A stretch of DNA of 64,000 bases from Ignavibacteriales bacterium UBA1304 (GCA_002307295.1 DBTY01000004.1:62001-126000); one strand, 5' to 3'. Numbered from the stretch's first letter, positions 33,624 through 44,593 are shown. A program made the numbers and translations. The notes: generated by a model not told the origin, from the letters alone.

Positions 33624-36209
33624 TTACTTCAACAAGATCATTTTCTTATTGGCAACAAAGCCGCCTGCCTGTAACTGATAGAAATAAATACCAGAAGCAA
33701 GTCTCTTTGCGTCAAACTGATAAGCATAAGAACCCGCATTCATAAACGTATTATTAATAAGCGAAGCTACTCTTTGACCCGCGATGTTGTAAACAGTTAA
33801 TTTTACATTTGACGCTTTAGCCAATTGGAAATTAATTGTTGTTGTCGGGTTAAAAGGATTCGGATAATTTTGCGATAATGAATAAGAGTTTGGCACATTA
33901 TTATTTTTAATTTTAAGACCAGTTAATGTTTCGTGTACTAACTGAACATAATCTAAATTAATATTGCCAGAGCTTACTGTAATTTTATGAGTTCCTTTAG
34001 TTAAGCTGAAAGTATTTGTAAGTTCAACAGCGCTCGTTCCATCTGCCTGAAGAGCTAGAGGAACGTTAGTAAGAACTGTCTGACCGTCAACTTTTATAGT
34101 TCCCGTTGTTGCGCCAGCAGTATTCTGGTACGTTAAAGATACTCTGTATGTTCCGTCTGAAGCGACGTTAACATTGTAATCAGCCGTTCCAGTAGCGCCC
34201 ATATTTACATATTTGAAACCAGAAGCTACCCATTTAACGCCTTCGGCGCCAGGAGTAACAAGGCTTGTAACTGCATCAGGAGCCGTTAATTTAATTGTAT
34301 CTGTTGTGCCGTGTTTAACTACGTCAATTTCTGAGAATTTAACTTCGCCCCAGCCGCCGCCAACAACGCCAATTGTGTTTTTGCCAGCCGCTAAAGTAAA
34401 TAGCGAAGCCTGAGAAGCTAATACTGAATCAGCTGTGATAGGAACCCATATCCATGCGCTGTTCGACTGACCAATAGCTGGTCCAAGAAGAGGATCAAAA
34501 ACAAACTGACCCCATCCATGAGCTTTATCTACAAACTGTGTTCCGTTGATAGCAAGGTCTGGTCCGCTTTGACCGCGTCCAGTCTCGTTAACTAACCATT
34601 TAGTATCATACTGTCCTGCTGATGGAGCAGTAAACGTCCAGATAATAGAGCCGCTGCCAGTATAATCATAGAACGTACGTCCTGCAACTGCCGTAACAGC
34701 CGCTGTGCCGCTAACCGTGCCTGTTTCGGCTTCAATAGTAGTATCAACTGTTTCTATCTTTTTCGGCCCAGGCAAATTATGAAGAGAAGTCAGATAAGCG
34801 CTTTTGTTATTATTCCAGTCTGCAAGTTTCGCAGGGAACCAGTTCAAATCGCCTAAAGGAAGACCATCATGACCTGCCGTTAACAAAGAGGCGTCTGTAT
34901 AAGCAAAATTTTGAACTATAGGCCATTGAGGAGCCGACCAAATGGTATCGCCAGTAGAGCTTATATATAAATTCTGCATCCATATTGGAGCTGGAGAAAT
35001 ACCAGCTCTAACATCCTGGATAAATTTAATCATCGTTGGATAGTTAGTAGTGTCATAATTTGTAAATTTAGGAACTGCCGATAGCCATGCAGTATCTTTA
35101 ATTACCATCTGACCGCCATTGGCTGGGCTAAAGGTAGTAAAGAAAGAATCAGAAACAGCGTTTGTGTATGGCTGAATTCTGATAGTATCGGCCCATGCTT
35201 TCTTAAATGACGTAGCAAGATAAGCAGCAGAGTTAGAGAATAAAATTCTACGTCCTAAGTTAGGACCATAAGTTGAAGGAAGAGTTCCAAGACTGAACAT
35301 ACCAGAAGTATAAGCTCTTGGATCGCGGCTTGGGCTTGCAGCTAATGAATAATCGCCCCATCCTTCACCGTCGAAGAAGCAGTTGATGTAAAGGTTATCA
35401 GCAAAGTAAGCTTCTTTGTACCAGCTGCCAGTATTAATACCGCGGCCCACATTAACTAATGTATTGTGTACAAAGCGAACATAATTTGCAGCGCCGCCTT
35501 CAATCTGAAGGACTGTAAATCCAATATTATCAAAAGTAGTATTTTCTATAATAACCGTATCTACGTCAGCCCATACGGAAAGACCACGGCCTGTCCATTG
35601 CTGGGTAACAGGTCTTTCTACCATATTGATAAATTTACAGTTTGTGATGTAAATTTTATCATTCTTGCCTGTATACGCCATTATTGCAAAGTTTGTGCGT
35701 TCAAAAATAACATTATCAAAGGTACATCTTAAATTATCGCCGTCAAATTCCAACGGCTGATAGTATGTTTGAACGCCGTTGTTATCAGAACCTAAAACAT
35801 AGAGGTTCTTAAAATAAACGTCGCCATATCCCTGAAGTAATTTACCGCTAACAGAACCGTCTGCTCTTGCTACCATTAAAATTTCAGCTGGGCTTCCGTT
35901 TATAGCGTCGCTTGGGTTAGGAGTTTCGCCGACAAATCTTAACGCATAACCATTATTAACAAAAGGTTCTGTGTTCTGATAAAGTCCGCCTGCTTTTAAT
36001 TTGTAAACGCGGTTTAGGTTTTTTCTTGTTCCGCCAACGTTAGTATCTGCCTGAACGACATTATATAGAGCGTTAGTTAACGGTATACCGGAACCTACTG
36101 TAGTTTCCCAGGGCACTACCAAAGTATCCTGAGCTTTTACCTGCATCCCCAATCCCGAGATAAGGAACGCGAACAAAATAGTGAAAGCAAGTTTGTACTT
36201 GTTTTGCAT
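33624..36209 (-). CDS. Secreted beta-helix protein with carbohydrate-binding-like modules and T9SS domain
   Basis: 861 residues from the ATG at 36209, fixed by GGAGG 7 nt ahead and a signal peptide (LAFTILFAFLISGLGMQVKA). The frame continues 23 codons further but without such support. Residues about 100-310 show parallel beta-helix rungs (IYITNCKFINM, VIIENTTFDNIGF, VRFVHNTLVNVGRG), as in pectate-lyase or polysaccharide-lyase folds. Two jelly-roll, CBM6/35-like modules follow (about 535-660 and 680-790, ending KITVSSGNINLDYVQL). The sorting domain has YPNPFNPTTTINF near 805. It probably binds or cleaves polysaccharide outside the cell. It is next to the TonB receptor. Confidence 0.85.
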   Translation of the reverse strand: MQNKYKLAFTILFAFLISGLGMQVKAQDTLVVPWETTVGSGIPLTNALYNVVQADTNVGGTRKNLNRVYKLKAGGLYQNTEPFVNNGYALRFVGETPNPSDAINGSPAEILMVARADGSVSGKLLQGYGDVYFKNLYVLGSDNNGVQTYYQPLEFDGDNLRCTFDNVIFERTNFAIMAYTGKNDKIYITNCKFINMVERPVTQQWTGRGLSVWADVDTVIIENTTFDNIGFTVLQIEGGAANYVRFVHNTLVNVGRGINTGSWYKEAYFADNLYINCFFDGEGWGDYSLAASPSRDPRAYTSGMFSLGTLPSTYGPNLGRRILFSNSAAYLATSFKKAWADTIRIQPYTNAVSDSFFTTFSPANGGQMVIKDTAWLSAVPKFTNYDTTNYPTMIKFIQDVRAGISPAPIWMQNLYISSTGDTIWSAPQWPIVQNFAYTDASLLTAGHDGLPLGDLNWFPAKLADWNNNKSAYLTSLHNLPGPKKIETVDTTIEAETGTVSGTAAVTAVAGRTFYDYTGSGSIIWTFTAPSAGQYDTKWLVNETGRGQSGPDLAINGTQFVDKAHGWGQFVFDPLLGPAIGQSNSAWIWVPITADSVLASQASLFTLAAGKNTIGVVGGGWGEVKFSEIDVVKHGTTDTIKLTAPDAVTSLVTPGAEGVKWVASGFKYVNMGATGTADYNVNVASDGTYRVSLTYQNTAGATTGTIKVDGQTVLTNVPLALQADGTSAVELTNTFSLTKGTHKITVSSGNINLDYVQLVHETLTGLKIKNNNVPNSYSLSQNYPNPFNPTTTINFQLAKASNVKLTVYNIAGQRVASLINNTFMNAGSYAYQFDAKRLASGIYFYQLQAGGFVANKKMILLK

Positions 36210-36313
36210 TCTAATCCTCCGATCATTTGTTGTTAAGTTACTATCTTTATTTAAGTTATTTATTTGAGCATATTTCATATAAATTTACCTGATTTATTAA
36301 TCTTATGTAATTT

Positions 36314-39277
36314 CTATAAATGATACCGGAAACCAAGATCCATCATAAAGCCATAATATTCAAAGTATGACGGATTACTTAATGCCGAGCCTGTATAAGT
36401 TTTATCAGGTCTTTCATTTATATTATTCATATTGAGATAGAACTGAAGTTTATCCCCAACTTTTTGTGAAACGGATAAATCCCATCGCGCATAAGCGCCT
36501 GTATACGTGCTTAGTATTGTGCTAGGATAAATACCTGCGTAACCAATACCTGTTAGCTTATCGGCCTGGTGCAGATAAGATAATCTAAGCGAAAACCCGT
36601 CTAAATCATAACCAAGCGTTACGTTAAATATGTTTGCCGGCTGATTTGGCATACGAGTTCTTATAGATCTTGCGACATACCATGATTTTTGAGTGTATTT
36701 GTCGACTTGTTTTGTAACAAGACTATCATACTGTAAATCCATTACTGAATAGATATGAGTATAGTTTATATCCAATACAAGCCCCTGCAAAAATGAAGGC
36801 AAATACCAAAAACGAGTTTGCCAGTTTAATTCAATACCTGAATACTTTGAATGATTTGGATTATTCATATAAGTATATATTTGAGGCGTTGTGGTCTGAT
36901 ACCAGGATGACGGGATATTTAGTCCAGCTGGAGGAGTCATGCCATGATTTAATTTATAATTGGCATAAAAGACAAAGTCTTTGACGTCTTTATAGAAACC
37001 GTCGACTGAAAAATAGCCGATATAATTTTCGTAAACGGAAACTTCAGCGTCATAGTTTGTAGCGCGCGCTGTTTTTAAGCTTGTGTTAGCTGCCGTTATC
37101 TGACTTTGATCGGCAGTAACATAAGTTATAGGCGCATATTGAATATAATCTGGGCGCGCTAAAGTCTGAGTACGCGATAGTTTTACCTGCATCCAATCAT
37201 ATGGTTTAGCAAGCAAGTTTACCATAGGCAGCCAGAATGAATTATTACGAACTATCGTAATATATTTAAGATCTGCCGGAGGCCCTTCCTGATTGTTTAT
37301 AGTAATTTGTCTGTAGCTTTCGCCTGTATAAACTGTATGTTCGCCATCCCAGCGCACGCCGGGTATAAGCGTAATATATTTAGTAATATCAAACTCGGCC
37401 ATAACGTAACCCGCTTGATAGTTTTCAGATCCGCTATAATCGTGCCCTAAGGATCCGATTGAATAGTTAAGCCATTGCGTTTTAGAATTATACAATGCAT
37501 CTGTCAGACGATTCAACATACCCACATTCATCTTAAACCCTTGCGGATAATCGCCGCCAAGGAAATTTGAACGGGTTCCGCTAAGTAAAAACTGCGTAAT
37601 TGGCAATCCGCCGTATTTAGACGCTAAATCTGCAATTCCCCACTCTGGAATAGCTTTATCAATAGCAGTAAGTTCTGGATTAGCAGAAGTGCCATTGCCA
37701 TAGTTCATACCATTTTCACCAGCCTGTTCCTGATTATTTGATCTGTCTATCCAGTGGAATTTTGCGCCAGTCTTTAAGTATCCGCTTATTTGATCGGTCA
37801 AGCTAAACGGAAGTTTAAAATTTATCTGAGTTGTCGTATGGTTTTCTTTTACTCTTGCTGTGTATGCATACGCGTTTGCTAATTGCGTATTGTTTGTATC
37901 TATACTTGCTAAGCCAGGAAGAGCTGTTGTAGGAGTAAGAGCCGTAATAGCAGTAGGAAATGCATGCGCATCCTGGCTAAACTGCCATGTGCGATCTTCT
38001 GGCGTATTATTATCCGATCCTGATCTGGCTATAGTAAAATCGTAACTAATCCAGTTTAAATCCTGATTTGCTCCCAATGCGCTAGTATAAATATTAGTAG
38101 TATTGCGAGATTCTTCCAAAAAATAAAAGTGCCGGTTTGTGTTGTAAGAAGCGTTTGGAGTCCACATATCATTTGTGAAAGCTAAGCTGTGCGAGTTAAC
38201 CTGACTAAAAAATGCATTAGCCGTAATTTTACCGTTTGGTATTAAATAATCGGCTAAAAAGCTTGCGCCTATTCTTTTACGCTTGACTTGTTCTTCCTTT
38301 AAGCTAAGCTCTGATAAAAGGACTGAAGTTACGCCGCTTGCCTGAGACTCTACATAATTTGCCTGTAATTTATCAGCGCTGCGGTCATAATTATCCGCAT
38401 TTAGGTTGACGATAACTCCAAGCAAATTATCAAAAAAGCGGTTACTTACGCTTCCGTTAAAATTATAATTGCCATAATATTTTTGCAACTTATTATATCC
38501 GCCCTGAGCAGAAAAATTAACTACAAGACTATCGGGAGCCTCTTTCAGTCTTAAGTCTACTGTTCCGCCAAGCACGTCGGGATCCATATCCGGCGTTACG
38601 GCTTTTTTCAGCGAAATACCGTCTATCATATTCGAAGAGACAAGAGAAAGATCCGTGCTTCTATCAGTTGAACCTGTGCTCGGAAGAGCAATACCGTTTA
38701 CTGTAACAAGATTATATTTAGGGTCAAGACCGCGAATTTCTACTTTATTAGCTTCGCCGCCTGATCTTTGAATTGATACGCCCGGTAAACGACCGATTGA
38801 CTCGGCTGCGTTTACGTCCGGCAATTCCTTAATACGATCTTTAGAAACGACATTTGCAATTGTATTTGAGGAACGGGATTCGTTGATAGCGGAAAGTTGT
38901 CCGCTTGCCTGAGCGGTAATAGTAACAGTCTGTCCTTCTATACCCGGTTCCAAAGCATAATCTAATTCCTGAGTCTTTTCAGTAATCGTAATGCTAGTCG
39001 TTGTTTTTCTGTATCCTACATAAGATACTTCCAGCTGATATTTACCTGCCGGGATATTGTAAATGACATACTTACCATTTACGTCAGTGCCAGATCCATA
39101 GGAAGTGCCTTTAAGAACCACGTTGGCTCCTACAAGCGCCTCTTTTGTATATAGATCTGTAACTTTACCTTTTATCCCCCCAGACCGCTGTGCAAAAGCG
39201 GTAAGAGTCAAAGTAAAGTAAAACAGGGCAAATAAGTAAAAAGCCGATTTATTTAATTTGTAACAGGTTTTCGTCAT
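36314..39277 (-). CDS. TonB-dependent receptor with CarboxypepD-reg N-terminal domain
   Basis: 987 residues. A signal peptide ending LTAFAQ is followed by a carboxypeptidase-regulatory-like domain (about 33-115, GGIKGKVTDLYTKEALVGAN). The plug follows (about 135-250, with LPDVNAAESIGRLPGVSIQR and VEIRGLDPKYNLVTVNGIAL), then a barrel of about 700 residues. GGAG lies 6 nt before the ATG. Such receptors import oligosaccharides or other large ligands using TonB energy. Its place between T9SS carbohydrate-binding-like proteins and among GH genes suggests oligosaccharide uptake. There is no SusD partner, so it is closer to the SusD-less TonB receptors. Confidence 0.92.
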   Translation of the reverse strand: MTKTCYKLNKSAFYLFALFYFTLTLTAFAQRSGGIKGKVTDLYTKEALVGANVVLKGTSYGSGTDVNGKYVIYNIPAGKYQLEVSYVGYRKTTTSITITEKTQELDYALEPGIEGQTVTITAQASGQLSAINESRSSNTIANVVSKDRIKELPDVNAAESIGRLPGVSIQRSGGEANKVEIRGLDPKYNLVTVNGIALPSTGSTDRSTDLSLVSSNMIDGISLKKAVTPDMDPDVLGGTVDLRLKEAPDSLVVNFSAQGGYNKLQKYYGNYNFNGSVSNRFFDNLLGVIVNLNADNYDRSADKLQANYVESQASGVTSVLLSELSLKEEQVKRKRIGASFLADYLIPNGKITANAFFSQVNSHSLAFTNDMWTPNASYNTNRHFYFLEESRNTTNIYTSALGANQDLNWISYDFTIARSGSDNNTPEDRTWQFSQDAHAFPTAITALTPTTALPGLASIDTNNTQLANAYAYTARVKENHTTTQINFKLPFSLTDQISGYLKTGAKFHWIDRSNNQEQAGENGMNYGNGTSANPELTAIDKAIPEWGIADLASKYGGLPITQFLLSGTRSNFLGGDYPQGFKMNVGMLNRLTDALYNSKTQWLNYSIGSLGHDYSGSENYQAGYVMAEFDITKYITLIPGVRWDGEHTVYTGESYRQITINNQEGPPADLKYITIVRNNSFWLPMVNLLAKPYDWMQVKLSRTQTLARPDYIQYAPITYVTADQSQITAANTSLKTARATNYDAEVSVYENYIGYFSVDGFYKDVKDFVFYANYKLNHGMTPPAGLNIPSSWYQTTTPQIYTYMNNPNHSKYSGIELNWQTRFWYLPSFLQGLVLDINYTHIYSVMDLQYDSLVTKQVDKYTQKSWYVARSIRTRMPNQPANIFNVTLGYDLDGFSLRLSYLHQADKLTGIGYAGIYPSTILSTYTGAYARWDLSVSQKVGDKLQFYLNMNNINERPDKTYTGSALSNPSYFEYYGFMMDLGFRYHL

Positions 39278-39366
39278 AGAGAGCTCCTACTTTTTATTTG
39301 AATTTCTATTAAGCAGTTTTTATAATTAAAATTCGATGATTGCATCAATACAGTTTTCTTTCCAGT

Positions 39367-41307
39367 TTATTTTAGTATTATCATTTTATTTGCTTTAGTA
39401 AAATAGCCGGCCGTAATCCTGTAAAAATATATTCCGCTAGCAAAATTCGAGCCATTAAAACGGAGAGAATACACTCCAGCTTTTTTATTTTCATTTACAA
39501 GTGTTGTAACTTCCTTCCCTGTTATATCATATACTTTAATAACCACATTCGACTCCTTTGGCAAATCATATCTTATCGTGGTCTCTGGATTAAATGGGTT
39601 CGGATAGTTGTTATACAATTTATAGTCTGTTGGCAACAGCGAGTTGTTAGATTTTGCAACGGCCGTGAGCTGCCCCGACTGCGTAATGCCGTAAAAAGTT
39701 AGGTTATCAAAATAAAGTTTTCCCGCCCAGGTCGAATTACCCGGTTCTGGAATAACAACCCCAACCTGTGCTGATTTTGTGGGATCAACCAAACCAGACC
39801 TTACAAGCGAATCTGTATTCATTGTTATTGTGTTCCACTGCCCCGCGACTATCTTTGAACCGACTATATTATCAGACTGAATCTGTGCCGAGTTGATTGC
39901 CGCATCTCCAGCCAAAACGAACTGAATATTTGTCCCAGTAGGGATATCTGATGGGATGTATACGCTAAATGTAACCGAAGCGGCATATGCGCCGGCAGTA
40001 TCCATAAGAGAAATTCCGTTGCGTAAAGCTGCGAACTGATGAGGAGCTTTAGAAAAATCAATATCGCCTTCCATTACATAAGAATCATTATATAAAACGC
40101 GAGTTAAGGTTCCAGTAGCGCCTGTTGGAACTGCAAATCCCTGTAATCCGTAGGATGAATTTTCAAAATTAGCGGCTACCCAAATTGAAGGCAGCGTTCC
40201 AGCGCCATTAATAAATTCCATTCTGTCAACGTAGACCGTTCCCGTCCAGCTCTTTGGAGCATCGACCTGCAAACCAAATTTTCCAAGCTTATATTTCTGG
40301 CTGTTAAATTCGCTTCCAGCAGCAACGTCTACTTCGCTAGCCTGTAATAAATCAAAGTATAATGGATACCAAACGTTTTTAGGAACGCTTCGTCCGTCAT
40401 AAGTTGTAATTCCTTTTGGGTTCGGCCAATTCCATGTGCTGTTATCCTGAGCAAAAACCTGGAAATACCCGCTATCAGGAAAAGTCTCGTCTGCATAAAC
40501 CCATACTGCTAAAAAGTTTTGTTTTGTCGCATCGTATGGAGAAGAAGGTTGTATTCCTACTCCGGCTCCTGCAGTTTTAGCTGAACCGTTTTTTAATTTA
40601 AACCCTAAAACGCCAGAAACTCCGCCAACAGGAACTGTAGTCTGGTATATGGAATCTTTCCATCCATTGTTCCATAGTTCGCTAAAACTTTCTAAACTTG
40701 TTTTATAATCAGAATATATCGCAGGTTTAACGCCAATCAAAGAAACATTATCTATATATATATCGCCAGACCATGATGCAGATACGCAATGCGAATTATT
40801 CCATCTGATTCCGAAATCGCCTATTTGATGAGACGCAAGATCATTTTTTGCCGGGTTGGCAATACTTGAATCAGTTAATGGATAAGAAAGAGGATACCAA
40901 ACTCCTTTAGGGATATCTTTTGCATAATAGTCTAATTCGTTTACAGGCCAGCTGCCAACAGCCGCCTGCAACCATAATCCGATAGCAAGACTATCAGGAA
41001 TAGAGCTATTACTGGGAATATAAATCCAGTAAGTAAGCTGCTGCGCCCCATATGAACTCATCACCTGTGTAGCCTGACTAATTGCATTTTTATCGCTAAT
41101 CCCTTTCAAATTGAAATGAACGTCTAACGCTCCGGAGCTTTTTCCGGAAGGGTCGGCTGTTTGATAAATGCTATCCGCAAGAGCGCCGAGTTTAGCATTT
41201 CTAAAAATACCCAAACTGCCGGCTTTCTCAAAATTTTCTATTACTTGAGCTTTAGCTATGTTTGCCAGAAAAAAAAACCACACAACCAATAGTATCGTTT
41301 TTTTCAT
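39367..41307 (-). CDS. Secreted protein with three CBM-like modules and T9SS sorting domain
   Basis: 646 residues with a signal peptide ending IAKAQ. Three related jelly-roll modules of about 170 residues are visible. Each has a strand pair such as LTYWIYIPSNSSIPDSLAIG, FLAVWVYADETFPDSGYFQV or VTFSVYIPSDIPTGTNIQFV, a GVWYPLSYPL/NVWYPLYFDL turn and an ending like SGDIYIDNVSLIG, TGTVYVDRMEFING or AGKLYFDNLTFYG. This is the carbohydrate-binding 'CBM11/CIA30-like' pattern. No catalytic domain is seen. The sorting domain has YPNPFNPETTIRY near 567 and ends NKMIILK. It probably presents polysaccharide at the surface for the TonB receptor 90 bp downstream. Confidence 0.8.
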   Translation of the reverse strand: MKKTILLVVWFFFLANIAKAQVIENFEKAGSLGIFRNAKLGALADSIYQTADPSGKSSGALDVHFNLKGISDKNAISQATQVMSSYGAQQLTYWIYIPSNSSIPDSLAIGLWLQAAVGSWPVNELDYYAKDIPKGVWYPLSYPLTDSSIANPAKNDLASHQIGDFGIRWNNSHCVSASWSGDIYIDNVSLIGVKPAIYSDYKTSLESFSELWNNGWKDSIYQTTVPVGGVSGVLGFKLKNGSAKTAGAGVGIQPSSPYDATKQNFLAVWVYADETFPDSGYFQVFAQDNSTWNWPNPKGITTYDGRSVPKNVWYPLYFDLLQASEVDVAAGSEFNSQKYKLGKFGLQVDAPKSWTGTVYVDRMEFINGAGTLPSIWVAANFENSSYGLQGFAVPTGATGTLTRVLYNDSYVMEGDIDFSKAPHQFAALRNGISLMDTAGAYAASVTFSVYIPSDIPTGTNIQFVLAGDAAINSAQIQSDNIVGSKIVAGQWNTITMNTDSLVRSGLVDPTKSAQVGVVIPEPGNSTWAGKLYFDNLTFYGITQSGQLTAVAKSNNSLLPTDYKLYNNYPNPFNPETTIRYDLPKESNVVIKVYDITGKEVTTLVNENKKAGVYSLRFNGSNFASGIYFYRITAGYFTKANKMIILK

Positions 41308-42313
41308 TTTCTCCTTGTCAAAGTAATAATTATAGAAATAAAATTTTCATTTTATCTGACTGATAAACATTTTACTATAACAAGTAACACAAATAATGCC
41401 AGAGTCTTATTTCGCTTTTTGTATTTTATTAAATTGTAAATTGTTGAAAACAGTATTCTGTTTCATTCAGTTTAATATCCTGTCAGCAAATATAAAATGA
41501 TGACCAAGAGCCTATAAAAGTCCTTTGGAATATTTGTCTATTCCAATATTGTAGCCCATGTTTGTTCTTGGGAAATGAGACCAAACCTAAATATTTTATA
41601 GCATAACATTCCATTTAGACCAATTACAGCCAATAAGCTTAGCTGGTATAACAGCTAAACAGCAAAGTTGAACTTATTAATTAATTCGCCCATTCTCCCG
41701 CTATTTACCATTTAAAAATCAGGAATTATTGAATAATATTAGTTTACTAAACTAAAAAAGTATCTGATTATCATCAATGAAATTTTATTTTAAAGATAAA
41801 AATTATCAATAAGATAATATTTTGATGCATGATTTTTTAGGATCCGTCATAGTAATTTGCTTTTTTCAATACCCAGGCTATAACCGCGTTTATTTTGAAT
41901 AGTCAGCATCCAACTTATTGAAGTTTTCAATTAAGAATCTCGTTTTAGCGGCTTAGTTTAGATTCAGAAATAAAGGTCAAATCATTTACAAATTCTGCTC
42001 CTATTTTTACATAAAACTGAAAACTCAAAAGAGTTTATTCCAGACTTCTGTTTATCGAAATAATAAAACTTTATGATTTTAATAATATCTTCTTCATCCA
42101 TTCTCCCCCATAATGAAATTACAAAACTAACACAGCCGGAGCTTTAGTCGGCGCAGCCTGCTAATGGCTACGCTGTTAATATAGAATAAAATAAAATATT
42201 TTTATAGAAAACTACTTGGCGCTCTTATTGCGTTAATTATAACAGATATTTTTAATTATAGCATGATATATGATTTATTAGTAAATCCGAAATATTTCGG
42301 GAGATAATTACGT
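41308..42313. other. One-kilobase divergent intergenic region in the polysaccharide locus
   Basis: Between two divergent transcription units. It is very AT-rich and has no credible ORF of useful size. It contains a perfect hairpin TTAGCTG/CAGCTAA (41639-41658) and an inverted repeat TTGGAATA/TATTCCAA (near 41529-41550), either of which could be an operator. Promoters for both directions must lie here. The length is unusual for this otherwise compact window. Confidence 0.45.
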
Positions 42314-44455
42314 ATGGATAAGTTTCATTTATTATTTCAAAATGTATTTTCATTATTAACCCCATTAGCGGCAACTATTATGACTGAAAAAAAAGAAAAG
42401 TACTTAAACCCAAAAGCGTCAGTAAACCAAAGAGTTAACGACGTATTAGAACGCATGACCGTTGAAGAAAAAATTGGTCAGATGATGCAGGTGGATCACA
42501 CCGCTATTCAGAACAATCCATCTGATATAACCAAATATTTTATTGGTTCAGTTTTGAGCGGAGGCGATTCGGAATATCTAGACAACTCAACTTCTAACTG
42601 GGCTAATCTCCATAATCTGATGCAGTCTTATGCTTTGCAAACCAGACTGAAGATTCCTTTAATTTACGGAATTGACGCCGTTCACGGGAATAACAATATT
42701 TATGGCGCGACCTTATTCCCACATAATATTGGATTAGGCTGTACGCGGAACGCTAAACTTGTAGAAAAAGCGGCAAGGATTACCGCAGAGGAAATTTCCG
42801 CCACTGGTATTGAATGGGATTTTGCTCCTTGCATTGCAGTCCCAAGAAATATAAGATGGGGCAGGAACTATGAAGGCTTTGGAGAAACTCAGGCGTTAGC
42901 TCAAATACTGGGAGCCGCGCAAATAAAAGGGCTTCAGGGAAAATCGCTTAAAGACCCGACAAACATACTTGCATGCGCTAAGCATTTTGTTGGAGACGGC
43001 GGAACTACAAACGGAATTGACCGGGGCAACACTGAAGAGATTGAAGCTGTGATTAGAAAAATTCACCTGCCTGGCTATATCTCAGCCATTCACGAAAACG
43101 TAGGTTCCATTATGGCTTCTTTTAATAGCATAAATGGAGAGAAAGTTACAGGAAGCAAATACTGGCTTACTGACGTTTTGAAAAATGAACTCGGCTTTGA
43201 TGGATTTGTCGTTTCCGATTGGGGCGCAGTTGATCTTCTTGGCGACGATTATAAAGACGATTTGGAAATGGCTATTAACGCAGGCATCGACATGGTAATG
43301 CTTCCATTCCGCTATCTTGATTATTATAATGCAATGATGAGTCTGGTAGAAGAAAAAAAGATACCTATGTCCAGAATTGACGACGCAGTTAGTAGAATAT
43401 TAAGAAAGAAATTTGAGTTAGGACTATTTGAAAAACCCTTTGCCGATAGAGCTTTAGAAAAAGAAGTCGGCTCCCCTGAACACCGCGCCATAGCGCGCCA
43501 ATGCGTAAGAGAATCCTTGGTTTTGTTAAAGAAAAAAAACGGTTCTCTTCCACTGAAAAAAAACGGAGCAAGAATTCTTGTGGCTGGAACTCATGCCGAT
43601 AATTTAGGTTATCAGTGCGGAGGCTGGACCCTCACCTGGCAAGGCGGAAGCGGCAATGATATTACTGTTGGAACCACTATCCTTGAAGGAATGCGGAAAG
43701 CCGCCCCGGAAGCTCAAATTGATTTTTCTGAAACTGGTGATTTTACAGATACAAAAGCGGATTACTCAGTGGTTGTGGTTGGCGAAAAACCTTACACTGA
43801 ATGGTACGGCGATTCTAACGATCTTAATCTTCCTGACGACGCCGTAGAGCTGATAAAGAAAGTAAAAAATTATAACAACCCAGTAATTGTAGTTTTAATT
43901 TCCGGACGCCCATTGATTATCGAAAAAATACTTCATTATTCCGATGCGATAATTGCAGCGTGGCTTCCTGGATCAGAGGGAGATGGAGTTTCGGATGTAT
44001 TGTTCGGCGACTATTCCCCTGTTGGGCTGCTTTCCAATTCCTGGCCGAAAAGCATGGAGCAGATACCAATTAATATCGGCGATGATAATTACGCTCCTTT
44101 ATATGAATATGGATATGGAATTACTTCATTTAAAGATTCCCCGACGCGCACTGCGCCAAACTTTTTATCTTCTATCCTGACTGGCGCAGGCAAGAAGATT
44201 GAATTAACATTTGATAAACCGATGAAAGATACTTCTTCGGCTAAAACTCATTTTGTTATTACTAAAAATAACGAACCGATTAGAACGGAAATACGAACCT
44301 CGCTAAAACCAAACGACGATACTACTATTGTGCTGGATTTAGATGAGGAGCTTTCTAAACAAGATGAAATAACCGTTACATTTTATTTTGGGAATGTTGA
44401 AAGCTCCGACGGCGCCCAGCTTGAAACATTTGGCCCGGTTGACGTTGTAAAATAA
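42314..44455 (+). CDS. Glycoside hydrolase family 3 beta-glucosidase
   Basis: 713 residues. The GH3 N-terminal barrel (about 45-380) includes IPLIYGIDAVHGNNNIYGAT, the substrate-binding AKHFVGDGG block at 222-230 and the nucleophile Asp302 in GFVVSDWGAVD. The C-terminal alpha/beta sandwich (about 405-610) contains VAGTHADNLGYQCGGWTLTW, as in ExoP/barley exohydrolase-like enzymes. It hydrolyses terminal beta-glucosyl residues of short oligosaccharides. GGGAG lies 10 nt before this ATG. The first 20 residues are hydrophobic but a poor signal peptide, and an internal ATG at 42380 is possible. Residues after 620 form an extra beta domain. Confidence 0.93.
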   Translation: MDKFHLLFQNVFSLLTPLAATIMTEKKEKYLNPKASVNQRVNDVLERMTVEEKIGQMMQVDHTAIQNNPSDITKYFIGSVLSGGDSEYLDNSTSNWANLHNLMQSYALQTRLKIPLIYGIDAVHGNNNIYGATLFPHNIGLGCTRNAKLVEKAARITAEEISATGIEWDFAPCIAVPRNIRWGRNYEGFGETQALAQILGAAQIKGLQGKSLKDPTNILACAKHFVGDGGTTNGIDRGNTEEIEAVIRKIHLPGYISAIHENVGSIMASFNSINGEKVTGSKYWLTDVLKNELGFDGFVVSDWGAVDLLGDDYKDDLEMAINAGIDMVMLPFRYLDYYNAMMSLVEEKKIPMSRIDDAVSRILRKKFELGLFEKPFADRALEKEVGSPEHRAIARQCVRESLVLLKKKNGSLPLKKNGARILVAGTHADNLGYQCGGWTLTWQGGSGNDITVGTTILEGMRKAAPEAQIDFSETGDFTDTKADYSVVVVGEKPYTEWYGDSNDLNLPDDAVELIKKVKNYNNPVIVVLISGRPLIIEKILHYSDAIIAAWLPGSEGDGVSDVLFGDYSPVGLLSNSWPKSMEQIPINIGDDNYAPLYEYGYGITSFKDSPTRTAPNFLSSILTGAGKKIELTFDKPMKDTSSAKTHFVITKNNEPIRTEIRTSLKPNDDTTIVLDLDEELSKQDEITVTFYFGNVESSDGAQLETFGPVDVVK

Positions 44456-44470
44456 TTTCGGTTAAGTATT

Positions 44471-44504
44471 AACTTCCCGATACATTAAAATGAATCGGGA
44501 AGTT
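44471..44504 (+). terminator. Terminator of the GH3 gene
   Basis: Arms AACTTCCCGAT (44471-44481) and ATCGGGAAGTT (44494-44504) are fully complementary with a 12-nt loop, followed by TTTACAT. It lies 15 bp after the GH3 stop codon. Confidence 0.85.
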
Positions 44505-44534
44505 TTACATAAGCATATAGCTCTTAAATAAAAA

Positions 44535-44593
44535 AAACCGAAAGTGGGATTAGACTATTTGTTTTACGCAAATAGCATTACTACTTTCGGTTT
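44535..44593 (-). terminator. Long hairpin, probable terminator of the GH5 gene at 44750
   Basis: Outer arms AAACCGAAAGT (44535-44545) and ACTTTCGGTTT (44583-44593) enclose an inner stem CTATTTG/CAAATAG (44554-44576). On the minus strand the outer stem ends in a run of eight T. It lies 157 bp from the GH5 stop, which is far but in the right orientation. Confidence 0.65.

Noticed and set aside
33400..33678. Plus-strand 92-codon frame with a lipoprotein-like start (SAAFLMSACC-like)
   Set aside because: It runs through a strong terminator and into the antisense of the T9SS gene; the lipobox resemblance is chance.
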